64,000 nt of DNA from Alcanivorax sp. (GTDB taxonomy: Bacteria; Pseudomonadota; Gammaproteobacteria; Pseudomonadales; Alcanivoracaceae), in assembly GCA_022449455.1 (NCBI GenBank), contig JAKUPL010000005.1, positions 62,001 through 126,000 of the forward strand, read 5' to 3'. Below the pieces are notes generated by a model. That model searched no databases. It had not been told where the DNA came from and saw only the letters and a program-made list of their open reading frames with translations. The position numbers and the translations under genes are program-made. Positions 28,415 through 36,818 of this stretch are shown one piece after another (within the stretch, counting starts at the first letter, position 1; the number at the start of each line of letters is the position of its first letter).

Positions 28415-28969
28415 TCAGTCACCGATATCCTCGTCGGTGTTGTCCTTGTCGAATTCCTTCACCGGGCTGTCTTCATCGCACTTGGGTTCGTGCATGAAGG
28501 TGTTGGTCACGTCCACCACGCCCAGATGCTGGATCGTGCGACGGCCGATCAGCACCGGGTAGAGCATGTCGCTGCGGTTATCCAGGCCGAACTGCTCTTC
28601 ATAAACGGTGTTACCGAAGCAGATTTTCATCAGCACCACCGGGCGATCGTCCTTGCCGCCGGCGCCGCGCACGGTCAGGTCCCGATAGATCGGGCGCTCG
28701 AAGGTTTCACTGACCATCTCATCCCGGTCCTGGTCTTCCACCTTCACTTTGAAACGCACCCATTCCTCATCGTCTTTTTCAAAACGTTCGACATTCACCG
28801 CATGCAGGGAGGAGGTCAGAGCCCCGGTATCCAGTTTCGCTTTCACCTTGGCGCCCATGGGCTCAAGCGTGGCGTTCTCAATCCAGCCAAACACGTTCTT
28901 CACCTCGGTGTTGGCCTGGCTGAACGCAGCGACCAGCAGCAGGCCGGTCACGATAAGAATCCGTCGCAT
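28415..28969 (-). CDS. Exported RimK-associated retropepsin-like protein (Zn_protease/DUF785 family)
   Basis: A 184-residue protein with a signal peptide (hydrophobic core, cleavage after SQA). The domain contains KLDTGALTSSLHA, the aspartyl-protease-like D-T-G motif of the family once named ATP-dependent zinc protease, and PVLIGRRTI. Recent work places these with retropepsin-like proteases. Substrate unknown. The ATG at 28969 follows GAGGAATGTT; the ATG at 28981 has no ribosome site. The acidic tail is highly charged (EFDKDNTDEDIGD). It is directly downstream of the MFS-PlsC fusion gene on the same strand, 19 bases away, and may share its transcript. Confidence 0.8.
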   Translation of the reverse strand: MRRILIVTGLLLVAAFSQANTEVKNVFGWIENATLEPMGAKVKAKLDTGALTSSLHAVNVERFEKDDEEWVRFKVKVEDQDRDEMVSETFERPIYRDLTVRGAGGKDDRPVVLMKICFGNTVYEEQFGLDNRSDMLYPVLIGRRTIQHLGVVDVTNTFMHEPKCDEDSPVKEFDKDNTDEDIGD

Positions 28970-28988
28970 AACATTCCTCATTGTAGTG

Positions 28989-30860
28989 TCAGGGTTTTTC
29001 CCGCAGGGCCAGCACACGGCGGCGCATGTCTTCCGCTTCGACCGCTTGCGGCGGCACCGGTTCACCGGCGCTCAGCACCACCCGCGACCAGAACCGTCTC
29101 GGCAACCGGGTCAGCGCGCGCCCGCCCCTATGGCTGAAGAAGCTACCCCATAGACCGGAAAGTGCCATAGGAATCACCGGCACGGGCGTTTCCTTTACAA
29201 TTTTTTCCAGGCCATTGCGGAAATCGCCCAGCTCCCCGTCCGGGGTCAGCTGGCCTTCCGGGAACAGGCACACCACCTGGCCGTCGGCCAGTTCCTCACG
29301 GATACGACGGAAGGCGTCCTCGTACACTTCCGGATTGCGCGACTTGCCGTCGATGGGAATCGCCTTGCCGCCGCGAAAGATCAGGTTCATCAAGGGCAGA
29401 TCGTAGATCGGCTTGAACATCACGAAACGCGCCGGACGTCGTACCGCGCCGCCGAGCAGCAGCGCGTCCACGTAGCTCACATGGTTGCACACCAGCAGGC
29501 AGGGGCCCTCGTCGGGAATGTTTTCCAGGCCCTTGCGCTTGATCCGGTAGAGCACGTTGGTGAGCATCCACACCAGCAACCGGATAAGAAACTCCGGCAC
29601 CACCGTGTAAATGTAGGCGGCCACCACCACGTTGAGCAGCGCCAGCACCAGGAAAAACTGCGGCACGGTGAGATCCAGCAGCCCCACCAGCACGATGCCG
29701 GCGGCGGCGGACAGCACCATCAGCAACGCATTGAGGATGTTGTTGGCGGCGATAATGCGGGCCAGATGGCGGGGGTCCGAACGCTGCTGAATGAACGCGA
29801 ACAACGGCACGATATAGAAACCGCCGAACACGCCGATGCCGAGCAGATCCACCAGCACCCGCCAGCCGGCGGGCGCCTGCAGAAAGGCGCCGATGCCCAG
29901 CTCCACGCCCTTGGGCAGGCCGGCGTAGGAGAAGAACAGGTCCACCCCGAACAGGCTCAGGCCGATGGAGCCCAGCGGCACCAGCCCCAGTTCCACCTGC
30001 CGGCCGGAAAACTTTTCGCACAGCCAGGAGCCCAGGCCGATGCCCACGGAGAAGGTGCCCAGCAGCAGCGCATAGAGACCGTCGGTGCCGAGCAGATAAT
30101 CGTCCACGTACACCTTGAGCTGGGTGGTGTAGGCGGCGCCCAGAAACCAGAACCAGGAAATGCCCAGCACGCACATCCACACCGACTTCACCTCGCGAGC
30201 GTAGCCGACGATGCGCCAGGTCTCCTTCCACAGGTTCCAGTCCAGCCGGCTGCCCGGGTCCGCCGCCGGCGCCGAGGGAATGCCCCGCGCCGCCAAATAG
30301 CCCAGCAGCGCCAGGCCCACCACGGCGGTGGAGACGATGGCCGGGCTGGCGGCGTCCATTTTCAGCAGCACGCCGGAAATCGAGCCCAACAGGATCGCCA
30401 GGAAGGTGCCCATCTCCACCAGGGCGTTGCCGGTGACCAGCTCCCGGGGCCCCAGATGCTGGGGAATGATCGCGTACTTGATGGGCCCGAAGAAGGTGGA
30501 TTGCAGCCCCATCAGGAACAGCACCGCCAGCAGAAAATAGACGCTGCTGAAGAAAAAGCCGGCGGCGGCGCAGCCCATGATCAGCACCTCGGCGAACTTG
30601 ATGCGCCGCACCAGCATGGCCCGGTCGTATTTGTCCGCCACCTGCCCGGCCAGGGCCGAGAACAGAAAGAAGGGCAGGATGAACAGCGCCAGGGCCACGT
30701 TGTTGAGGGTGTTCACTTCGGTGCCGGCCACCACGCCGCTGGCGATCAGCAGGATCAGCGCCTGGCGGAACACATTGTCATTGAAGGCGCCCAGGAACTG
30801 GGTAAAGAAGAACGGCCCGAAACGCCGTTTACCGAGCAGGGAAAAGGTCCCGTCCTTCAT
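28989..30860 (-). CDS. LplT-like MFS transporter fused to a PlsC-type acyltransferase
   Basis: A 623-residue two-domain protein. Residues 1 to about 410 are an MFS transporter resembling the lysophospholipid flippase LplT. Residues about 425-620 are a PlsC-type acyltransferase with the HX4D motif in NHVSYVDALLLGG and the FPEGQLTPDG block. It is like LplT-Aas but lacks the acyl-ACP synthetase domain. The expected job is to flip lysophospholipid inward and reacylate it. Its start overlaps the stop of the TetR gene (ATGA, 30857-30860), so a dedicated regulator controls it. The fusion and regulator together suggest membrane lipid repair under solvent or alkane stress, which is inference. Confidence 0.85.
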   Translation of the reverse strand: MKDGTFSLLGKRRFGPFFFTQFLGAFNDNVFRQALILLIASGVVAGTEVNTLNNVALALFILPFFLFSALAGQVADKYDRAMLVRRIKFAEVLIMGCAAAGFFFSSVYFLLAVLFLMGLQSTFFGPIKYAIIPQHLGPRELVTGNALVEMGTFLAILLGSISGVLLKMDAASPAIVSTAVVGLALLGYLAARGIPSAPAADPGSRLDWNLWKETWRIVGYAREVKSVWMCVLGISWFWFLGAAYTTQLKVYVDDYLLGTDGLYALLLGTFSVGIGLGSWLCEKFSGRQVELGLVPLGSIGLSLFGVDLFFSYAGLPKGVELGIGAFLQAPAGWRVLVDLLGIGVFGGFYIVPLFAFIQQRSDPRHLARIIAANNILNALLMVLSAAAGIVLVGLLDLTVPQFFLVLALLNVVVAAYIYTVVPEFLIRLLVWMLTNVLYRIKRKGLENIPDEGPCLLVCNHVSYVDALLLGGAVRRPARFVMFKPIYDLPLMNLIFRGGKAIPIDGKSRNPEVYEDAFRRIREELADGQVVCLFPEGQLTPDGELGDFRNGLEKIVKETPVPVIPMALSGLWGSFFSHRGGRALTRLPRRFWSRVVLSAGEPVPPQAVEAEDMRRRVLALREKP

Positions 30861-31498
30861 GGGCGTGCCCCTCCGTGGCCGCCTTGCGGCACGTTATTGG
30901 TGGCGGCGGACCAGTCCGCCAGATAGTGCCGCAGCAGCGAGTCCACCATTTCCCGGGGATCCACATCACCGGCCACGTCCAGTTTGTCGCCCAGGTACAG
31001 CACGCAGATGCCGTGCAGGCTGCCCCACAGGGTGCGGGCGCCGAGCATACGCTCGCGGTCCGTGGCCCAGGGCGCCAGCCGCTCCAGTTGCTGCTCCACC
31101 ATCAGGAACAGGCTGCGGGTGCGCCGCTGATACCAGCCCGGCACCGGCGCCCCCTGGTTCATGCGGTGCTCGAACACCAGTTGCCAGAGGGGGGTCTGCG
31201 CCCGGGACAGCTCCAGATAGTGGTGGGCCATGGCGGTCAGGGCCGCTCCCGGATTCTCCATGGTGGTGGCGGCGTCCATGCGGTCCAGCAGGGTGTCCAG
31301 GGTGTCCGCGTTGACGTGCAGGATCAGGTCATCCAGGTTGTCGAACAGGTGGTAGAGCATGGCCGGGGCATAGCCCAACCGCCGGGCCACCTCGCGGACG
31401 CTGAGCTTTTCCAGGCCCTGCTCGGCCACCAGGGTGCGCACCGTGCCGATGGCCAGGGCGCGCAGTTCCGGTTTGCTGTGTTCGTTGCGTCGTGCCAT
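30857..31498 (-). CDS. TetR-family regulator of the LplT-PlsC fusion gene
   Basis: A 213-residue TetR protein: DNA-binding helices at about 10-55 (VREVARRLGYAPAMLYHLFDNL) and a C-terminal ligand domain of the TetR_C_13/WHG type (WQLVFEHRMNQGAPVPGWY). It is the first gene of a two- or three-gene minus-strand operon with the transporter-acyltransferase. The region before it holds a TATAAT-like -10 (31538-31543, minus) and the palindrome TGAAC-GGT-GTTCA (31555-31567), so it probably represses itself. The inducer is unknown; a lipid or membrane-active compound would fit the target. Confidence 0.8.
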   Translation of the reverse strand: MARRNEHSKPELRALAIGTVRTLVAEQGLEKLSVREVARRLGYAPAMLYHLFDNLDDLILHVNADTLDTLLDRMDAATTMENPGAALTAMAHHYLELSRAQTPLWQLVFEHRMNQGAPVPGWYQRRTRSLFLMVEQQLERLAPWATDRERMLGARTLWGSLHGICVLYLGDKLDVAGDVDPREMVDSLLRHYLADWSAATNNVPQGGHGGARP

Positions 31499-31537
31499 GG
31501 CGGATCCCGTCCGTCGCTTGAAGACTCGATGGCGGGC

Positions 31538-31568
31538 ATTATAACGATGATTTGTGAACGGTGTTCAA
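31538..31568 (-). promoter_or_regulatory. Promoter and palindromic operator of the TetR/LplT-PlsC operon
   Basis: On the minus strand TTGAAC (31568-31563) and TATAAT (31543-31538) are separated by 19 bases, one or two more than ideal. The inverted repeat TGAAC-GGT-GTTCA at 31555-31567 covers the -35 region, a place where a TetR dimer would exclude polymerase. Confidence 0.5.
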
Positions 31569-31590
31569 GAGAAAAATACCGGGCCCGGTT

Positions 31591-32211
31591 TCAGGACGCC
31601 GCCGGCGCGCCGGGCCGGCGGCCGATGGGCCGGGCCGGGTTGCCGGCGACGACGGTCCAGGGCGGCACGTCCCGGGTCACCACCGCCCCCATGCCGACCA
31701 CCGCATGGTCGCCGATGGTGACGCCGTCCACCACCCCGACCCGGGCCCCCAGCCACACATCCCGACCGATCACGATGCCCCGGGAGGTCACCGGCTGTTC
31801 GCGGATCAGGCTCTCCGCCCGCAGGCCGTGGTCGAAGGCATACAGGGTGGCATAGGCGGCGATGCGGGTATGGTCACCGATGACGATGCCGGCGGCGCCG
31901 CCTTCCAGGGTGACATGATGGTTGAGACTGACGTGCTCCCCCAGGGTCAGCGGGCCGTGCAGCATACAGTTGGCGGCGATGTGGCTGTGATCGCCGATCA
32001 CGATGTCACGGCCCGGTTCCGCGAACAGACGCGCCTGGGGCGCCACAAAACAGTGCGCGCCAAAGCGCACCGTCTCCAATCTGGACCATTCCTCCTGCAG
32101 CGCCCGCTGCCAGGGTTCCGCCCAGGCCCGGTGGCGCGGCTTCAGGCGCGGGTACAGCCAGGGCATGTAAGCCAGGCGCTGCTTGTGCTGGTCGCGGTAG
32201 GGGTCGGTCAT
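31591..32211 (-). CDS. Hexapeptide-repeat acyltransferase (CysE/LacA/NodL fold)
   Basis: A 206-residue left-handed beta-helix protein. The hexapeptide repeats run from about residue 60 (FGAHCFVAPQARLF) through VIGDHSHIAANC, VSLNHHVTLEGG and DVWLGARVGVVDGVTIG to GAVVTRDVPPWTVVAGNPA. The loop His in NHH is a likely catalytic residue. Such enzymes transfer acetyl or other acyl groups to sugars or amines from acyl-CoA. No neighbour reveals the acceptor. The ribosome site before 32211 is poor, so the start is less certain. Confidence 0.75.
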   Translation of the reverse strand: MTDPYRDQHKQRLAYMPWLYPRLKPRHRAWAEPWQRALQEEWSRLETVRFGAHCFVAPQARLFAEPGRDIVIGDHSHIAANCMLHGPLTLGEHVSLNHHVTLEGGAAGIVIGDHTRIAAYATLYAFDHGLRAESLIREQPVTSRGIVIGRDVWLGARVGVVDGVTIGDHAVVGMGAVVTRDVPPWTVVAGNPARPIGRRPGAPAAS

Positions 32212-32265
32212 GGGCGTACGGGGTCGTGGGCGGACCCCGCATGCTACACCAATCGATGATCCGGC

Positions 32266-32988
32266 TCAGGCGGCGGCGGGCACCACATGCGACGCGAAAT
32301 GGCCGAGCAGGGACGACGCCTGCGGGCATTCGCGCACCCGCGGCAGGGCGTCGTCCACCTGCTGGTCCGAGAGCAAGGCGCCGCGCTGGGCCTGCAGATA
32401 GGCCCGGGTCACGTCGGCGCTGAATTCCGGATGGAACTGGCAGCCCCAGACCTGGTGGCCATAGCGAAACGCCTGGCAACTGTCGTGGCCGTTGCTGGCC
32501 AGCACGTCCACGCCGGGGGGCGCCACCAGCACCGACTGGCGGTGCATCATCTGCGCCCAGGGCTGATCCCAGAGGCTGGCGAACAGGGCATCGGTGCGCG
32601 CCGCCGCCGTCAACCGCAAGGCCACGGTGCCCGCTTCCATGCCCAGCGGGTGGTTGTCCACATCGCCGCCCAGGGTGCGCGCCAGCAGTTGATGGCCAAA
32701 GCAGATGCCCAGCATCGGCGGTGCCTCGGCGTGTCCGAGGGCGCCCTCCAGCCAGCGCATCAGCCGGCGCATCCAGGGGGCTTCGTCGGTGAGCATGGCA
32801 TGGGAACCGGTGATCACCACGCCGGCGGCTTCCGCCGGGTGGGGCAGGGCGTCGCCGTCCAGGGCGTCCACCACGCGTACCGGGGTATGTTCGCCCAGGC
32901 CGGTGCCGATCCAGTGTTCGAAATCCCCGTAGTGCTGCCGCAGGGTCGGGAAGGTGGAGCCGGTTTTCAGAATCAATACAGGTTTCAT
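32266..32988 (-). CDS. Class I glutamine amidotransferase-like protein
   Basis: A 240-residue stand-alone GATase domain. The nucleophile is the Cys in GICFGHQL (about 146) and the His/Glu dyad is in CQFHPEFS. It belongs to the single-domain group related to GMP synthase amidotransferase and to gamma-glutamyl-hydrolysing proteins, for which the acceptor subunit is absent. The function is unknown; it may act on small gamma-glutamyl compounds. GGAGG precedes the ATG at 32988. Confidence 0.8.
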   Translation of the reverse strand: MKPVLILKTGSTFPTLRQHYGDFEHWIGTGLGEHTPVRVVDALDGDALPHPAEAAGVVITGSHAMLTDEAPWMRRLMRWLEGALGHAEAPPMLGICFGHQLLARTLGGDVDNHPLGMEAGTVALRLTAAARTDALFASLWDQPWAQMMHRQSVLVAPPGVDVLASNGHDSCQAFRYGHQVWGCQFHPEFSADVTRAYLQAQRGALLSDQQVDDALPRVRECPQASSLLGHFASHVVPAAA

Positions 32989-33080
32989 GGGTGCCTCCGT
33001 TCAGAAGGTTCCCCAGCAAAGGGCGTACCAGCTTCGGTGAAGGCGGTGTAAAAGCTGCGTGACGTTTCGTGTTCTGTGAT

Positions 33081-33641
33081 TCAGGCCAGATCCCGATGCC
33101 GCGGGCAGCTCACCAGATGGTCGTTGACCAGCCCGGCGGCCTGCATGAAGGCGTACATGATGGTGGGGCCGACAAAGCGGAAGCCGCGCTTCTTCAGATC
33201 CTTGCTCATGGCCTCGGCGGTGGGCGTCACCGCCGGCACCTCGGCCAGGCTTTGGAACCGGTTGACGCGCGGCTCGCCGTCCACGAAGTCCCAGAGCAGC
33301 GCCGCCGGGTCGATGCCCGCCTCTTGCAGGTCCAGCCAGGCGCGGGCGTTGTCCACCGCCGCGCGCATCTTCAGCCGGTTGCGGATCAGACCCGGATCCT
33401 GCAGCAGGCTCGCCACCTTGGCGTCGTCGTAGCGCGCCATCTTGCGCGGGTCGAGCCCATCCATGGCGCGGCGGTAGTTGTCACGCTTGCGCAGCACCGT
33501 GATCCAGCTCAGACCGGCCTGGGCGCCTTCCAGGATCAGGAATTCGAACAGCCGGTCGGCATCGCGTTCGGGCACGCCCCATTCGTTGTCGTGGTAGGCC
33601 ACGTAGAGCGGGTCGGTGCCGCACCAGGGGCAGCGTTCCAT
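33081..33641 (-). CDS. tag: DNA-3-methyladenine glycosylase I
   Basis: A 186-residue Tag. The zinc ligands are visible: Cys4 and His17 in MERCPW and YHDNEWG at the start, and His/Cys near the C-terminus ([11 protein letters not shown]). The helix-hairpin-helix glycosylase core carries [13 protein letters not shown] and the family block [20 protein letters not shown]. The enzyme excises 3-methyladenine from alkylated DNA in base excision repair. GGAGGG precedes the ATG. Divergent from glyQ and next to glyQS, as near the Pseudomonas origin. Confidence 0.95.
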   Translation of the reverse strand: MERCPWCGTDPLYVAYHDNEWGVPERDADRLFEFLILEGAQAGLSWITVLRKRDNYRRAMDGLDPRKMARYDDAKVASLLQDPGLIRNRLKMRAAVDNARAWLDLQEAGIDPAALLWDFVDGEPRVNRFQSLAEVPAVTPTAEAMSKDLKKRGFRFVGPTIMYAFMQAAGLVNDHLVSCPRHRDLA

Positions 33642-33756
33642 GGGTGAAACCCTCCTCGGAAGAACCGGAGCACGGTATCACCGGCCCCTGGGGGACGCTA
33701 TACTTGCCCCCCTCATTTTCAATGCTCGGCGATCGGAACGAACAACGGGAATCACC

Positions 33757-34743
33757 ATGGCGGATCAACCGCAAGCGGACGTAAGCACCTTCCAGGGCCT
33801 GATTCTGGCCCTGCAGCAATACTGGGCCCAACAGGGCTGCGTGGTCGTGCAGCCCCTGGACATGGAAGTGGGCGCGGGGACCTTTCACCCCAGCACCTTC
33901 CTGCGCGCCATCGGCCCGGAGAACTGGAACAGCGCCTATGTGCAGCCCTCGCGGCGGCCCACCGACGGCCGTTACGGCGAGAACCCGAACCGGCTGCAGC
34001 ATTACTACCAGTTCCAGGTGGTGCTTAAACCGTCGCCGGACAACATCCAGGAGCTGTACCTGGATTCCCTGCGCCAGCTCGGCTTCGATCCGCTCACCCA
34101 CGATATCCGCTTCGTCGAGGACAACTGGGAATCGCCCACCCTGGGCGCCTGGGGCCTGGGCTGGGAAGTGTGGCTCAACGGCATGGAGGTGACCCAGTTC
34201 ACCTACTTCCAGCAGGTTGGCGGCATTGATTGCTACCCCGTCACCGGCGAGATCACCTACGGTCTGGAACGGCTGGCCATGTACATCCAGGGCGTGGACT
34301 CGGTGTACGACCTGGTGTGGTCCCGTGGCCCGTCCGGCACCGTCACCTACGGCGACGTGTTCCTGCAAAACGAGGTGGAGATGTCCACCTTCAACTTCGA
34401 ATACGCCAATGTGGAAGCGTTGTTCGACCAGTTCGATCTGTTCGAGGCGGAGTCCACCAAGCTGATCGAAGCGGGCCTGCCGCTGCCCGCCTATGAATAC
34501 GTTCTGAAGGCCTCCCACACCTTCAACCTGCTGGACGCGCGCAAGGCGATTTCGGTCACCGAACGCCAGCGTTTCATCCTGCGCGTGCGCACCCTGGCCC
34601 GGGCCGTGGCCCAGGCCTATTTCGACGCCCGCCGCAAACTGGGCTTCCCGATGGCCGACGCGGACATCCGCGAGGAAGTGGAAGCGCAACTCCGGCAACA
34701 GGATCAAAAGGCGGCGAAGAAACAGAAGGGGGGCAAACAATGA
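33757..34743 (+). CDS. glyQ: Glycine--tRNA ligase alpha subunit
   Basis: A 328-residue GlyQ, the catalytic class II subunit of the bacterial alpha2-beta2 glycyl-tRNA synthetase. Landmarks are [32 protein letters not shown] and [16 protein letters not shown], all invariant in the family. The ATG at 33757 gives the canonical N-terminus. A TATACT hexamer at 33699-33704 is a candidate -10. The lysine-rich C-terminus ([11 protein letters not shown]) is a common extension. The stop overlaps glyS (ATGA). Confidence 0.97.
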   Translation: MADQPQADVSTFQGLILALQQYWAQQGCVVVQPLDMEVGAGTFHPSTFLRAIGPENWNSAYVQPSRRPTDGRYGENPNRLQHYYQFQVVLKPSPDNIQELYLDSLRQLGFDPLTHDIRFVEDNWESPTLGAWGLGWEVWLNGMEVTQFTYFQQVGGIDCYPVTGEITYGLERLAMYIQGVDSVYDLVWSRGPSGTVTYGDVFLQNEVEMSTFNFEYANVEALFDQFDLFEAESTKLIEAGLPLPAYEYVLKASHTFNLLDARKAISVTERQRFILRVRTLARAVAQAYFDARRKLGFPMADADIREEVEAQLRQQDQKAAKKQKGGKQ

Positions 34744-36818
34744 GCCAGCAACGGGATCTGTTGATCGAACTGGGCACCGAGGAACTGCCGCCCAAGGCCC
34801 TGCCGGCCCTGAGCGCCGCCCTCACCGAGGAGCTGGTGCGCCAGCTCGACGACGCCGGCCTCGGCCATGGCGCCGTGGAAAGCTTCGCCGCGCCGCGCCG
34901 TCTGGCGGTGCTGGTGCGTGACCTGGACGCCCGCCAGCCGGACCGGCAGGTGGAGCGTCTGGGCCCGGCGGTGCAGGCCGCCTTCGATCAGGACGGCAAC
35001 CCCACCAAGGCCGCCGAGGGCTTCGCCGCCTCCGTGGGTCTGACCGTGGACCAGTTGGACCGCCAGCAGACCGACAAGGGCGAGCGCCTGTTCGCCCGGC
35101 TGGAGGAAGCCGGCCGCGCGGCCACCGAGCTGGTGCCGGAATTCGTCACCCAGGCGGTGAACAAGCTGCCGATTCCCAAGCGTATGCGCTGGGGGCGCCG
35201 CAAGGTGCAGTTCGTGCGCCCGGCCCATTGGCTGGTGGCGCTGTTCGGCACCGAGGTGATCGAGTTCGAACTGCTGGACCAGAAAGCCGGCCGCGATTCC
35301 TACGGCCATCGCTTCCACGCGCCGGACGCCATCGAACTGGCCGAGGCCGGGGACTACGCCACCCGTCTGGAACAGGACGGCAAGGTGATCGCCGACTTCG
35401 CCCGCCGCCGGGAGCTGATCCGCCAGCAGGCGGAACAGGCCGGCCACGATGCCGGTGGCGAGGCGCGTATCGACGACGATCTGCTCGACGAGGTCACCGC
35501 CCTGGTGGAATGGCCGGTGGCTCTGGCCGGTCGCTTCGACGAAGACTTCCTGCGCGTGCCCCAGGAGGCGCTGATCAGCGCCATGGAAGAGCACCAGAAG
35601 TATTTCTCGGTGCTGGACGCGGACGGCAAGCTGACGCCCACCTTCATCACCATCAGCAATATTCAGTCCCGCGATCCCCAGCAGGTGATCGCCGGCAATG
35701 AGAAAGTGATCCGCCCGCGCCTGGCGGACGCCGCCTTCTTCTACGACAACGACTGCAAAAAACCGCTGGAGCAGCACGCCCGGGGCCTGGCCCAGGTGGT
35801 GTTCCAGCAGCGGCTCGGCACGCTCGCCGACAAGTGCGAGCGCATCGGGGCCCTGGCCGGCGTGATCGCCGGTCATATTGGTGGCGACGAGCAACTGGCG
35901 CGCCGCGCCGGCGCGCTTTGCAAGGCCGATCTCAACAGCGAGATGGTCTACGAGTTCGACACCATGCAGGGCATCATGGGCTACTACCTGGCCCGCAACG
36001 AAGGGCTGCCGGAGGAGCTGGCGGAGGCGCTGCACGAGCAGTACCTGCCACGCTTCGCCGGCGACAGCCTGCCGAACACCAAGACCGGGCAGGCGGTGTC
36101 CCTGGCGGACAAGATCGATACCCTGGTGGGCATCTTCGGCATCGGCCAGACGCCCACCGGCACCAAGGACCCCTACGCGCTGCGCCGGGCCACCCTGGGC
36201 ATTCTGCGCATCATCATCGAAGGCGGTCTGGATCTGGATCTGCGCAACCTGCTGGCCCAGGCCGCGGAGCAGCTGGAAGGCCGCATCGACGCCGGTCAGG
36301 TGGACGAGGCGTTCGAGTTCGTGAAGGGCCGCTACCGGGCCATGTACCAGGAGCAGGGCATCGCCACCCCGGTGATCCTGTCGGTGCTGGCCATCGACGA
36401 CGCCTGCCGCCGGCCGCTGGATTTCGACCGCCGGGTGAAGGCGGTGGCCGCCTTCCGGCAACGCGAGGAAGCCGCCGCCCTGGCCGCCGCCAACAAGCGG
36501 GTGTCCAATATTCTCGCCAAACTGGACGAGGCGCCGCCGGAGGAAATCGACGGCGCCCTGCTGGAAGACGAAGCGGAGCAGACCCTCACCAATCTGGTGG
36601 TGGACGCCTACGAACGCAGCGAGCCGCTGCTGGAAGCCGGCGACTACGAGGCGGTGCTGGCCCTGCTGGCGGAACTGCGCGAGCCGGTGGACGCCTTCTT
36701 CGACACCGTCATGGTGATGGCCGAGGACCCGGCGGTGCGTGGCAACCGCCTGGCCCTGCTCAGCTTCCTGCGCGATCTGTTCCTGAACGTGGCCGACATC
36801 AGCCTGCTGCAGGAGTAG
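34740..36818 (+). CDS. glyS: Glycine--tRNA ligase beta subunit
   Basis: A 692-residue GlyS, the tRNA-binding partner of GlyQ. The opening [16 protein letters not shown] and the internal [20 protein letters not shown] and [15 protein letters not shown] blocks are diagnostic. The C-terminal part is the HD-like and anticodon-binding region ([16 protein letters not shown]). Translation is coupled to glyQ by a four-base overlap. Its last 20 bases overlap the convergent liv fusion gene. Confidence 0.97.
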   Translation: MSQQRDLLIELGTEELPPKALPALSAALTEELVRQLDDAGLGHGAVESFAAPRRLAVLVRDLDARQPDRQVERLGPAVQAAFDQDGNPTKAAEGFAASVGLTVDQLDRQQTDKGERLFARLEEAGRAATELVPEFVTQAVNKLPIPKRMRWGRRKVQFVRPAHWLVALFGTEVIEFELLDQKAGRDSYGHRFHAPDAIELAEAGDYATRLEQDGKVIADFARRRELIRQQAEQAGHDAGGEARIDDDLLDEVTALVEWPVALAGRFDEDFLRVPQEALISAMEEHQKYFSVLDADGKLTPTFITISNIQSRDPQQVIAGNEKVIRPRLADAAFFYDNDCKKPLEQHARGLAQVVFQQRLGTLADKCERIGALAGVIAGHIGGDEQLARRAGALCKADLNSEMVYEFDTMQGIMGYYLARNEGLPEELAEALHEQYLPRFAGDSLPNTKTGQAVSLADKIDTLVGIFGIGQTPTGTKDPYALRRATLGILRIIIEGGLDLDLRNLLAQAAEQLEGRIDAGQVDEAFEFVKGRYRAMYQEQGIATPVILSVLAIDDACRRPLDFDRRVKAVAAFRQREEAAALAAANKRVSNILAKLDEAPPEEIDGALLEDEAEQTLTNLVVDAYERSEPLLEAGDYEAVLALLAELREPVDAFFDTVMVMAEDPAVRGNRLALLSFLRDLFLNVADISLLQE

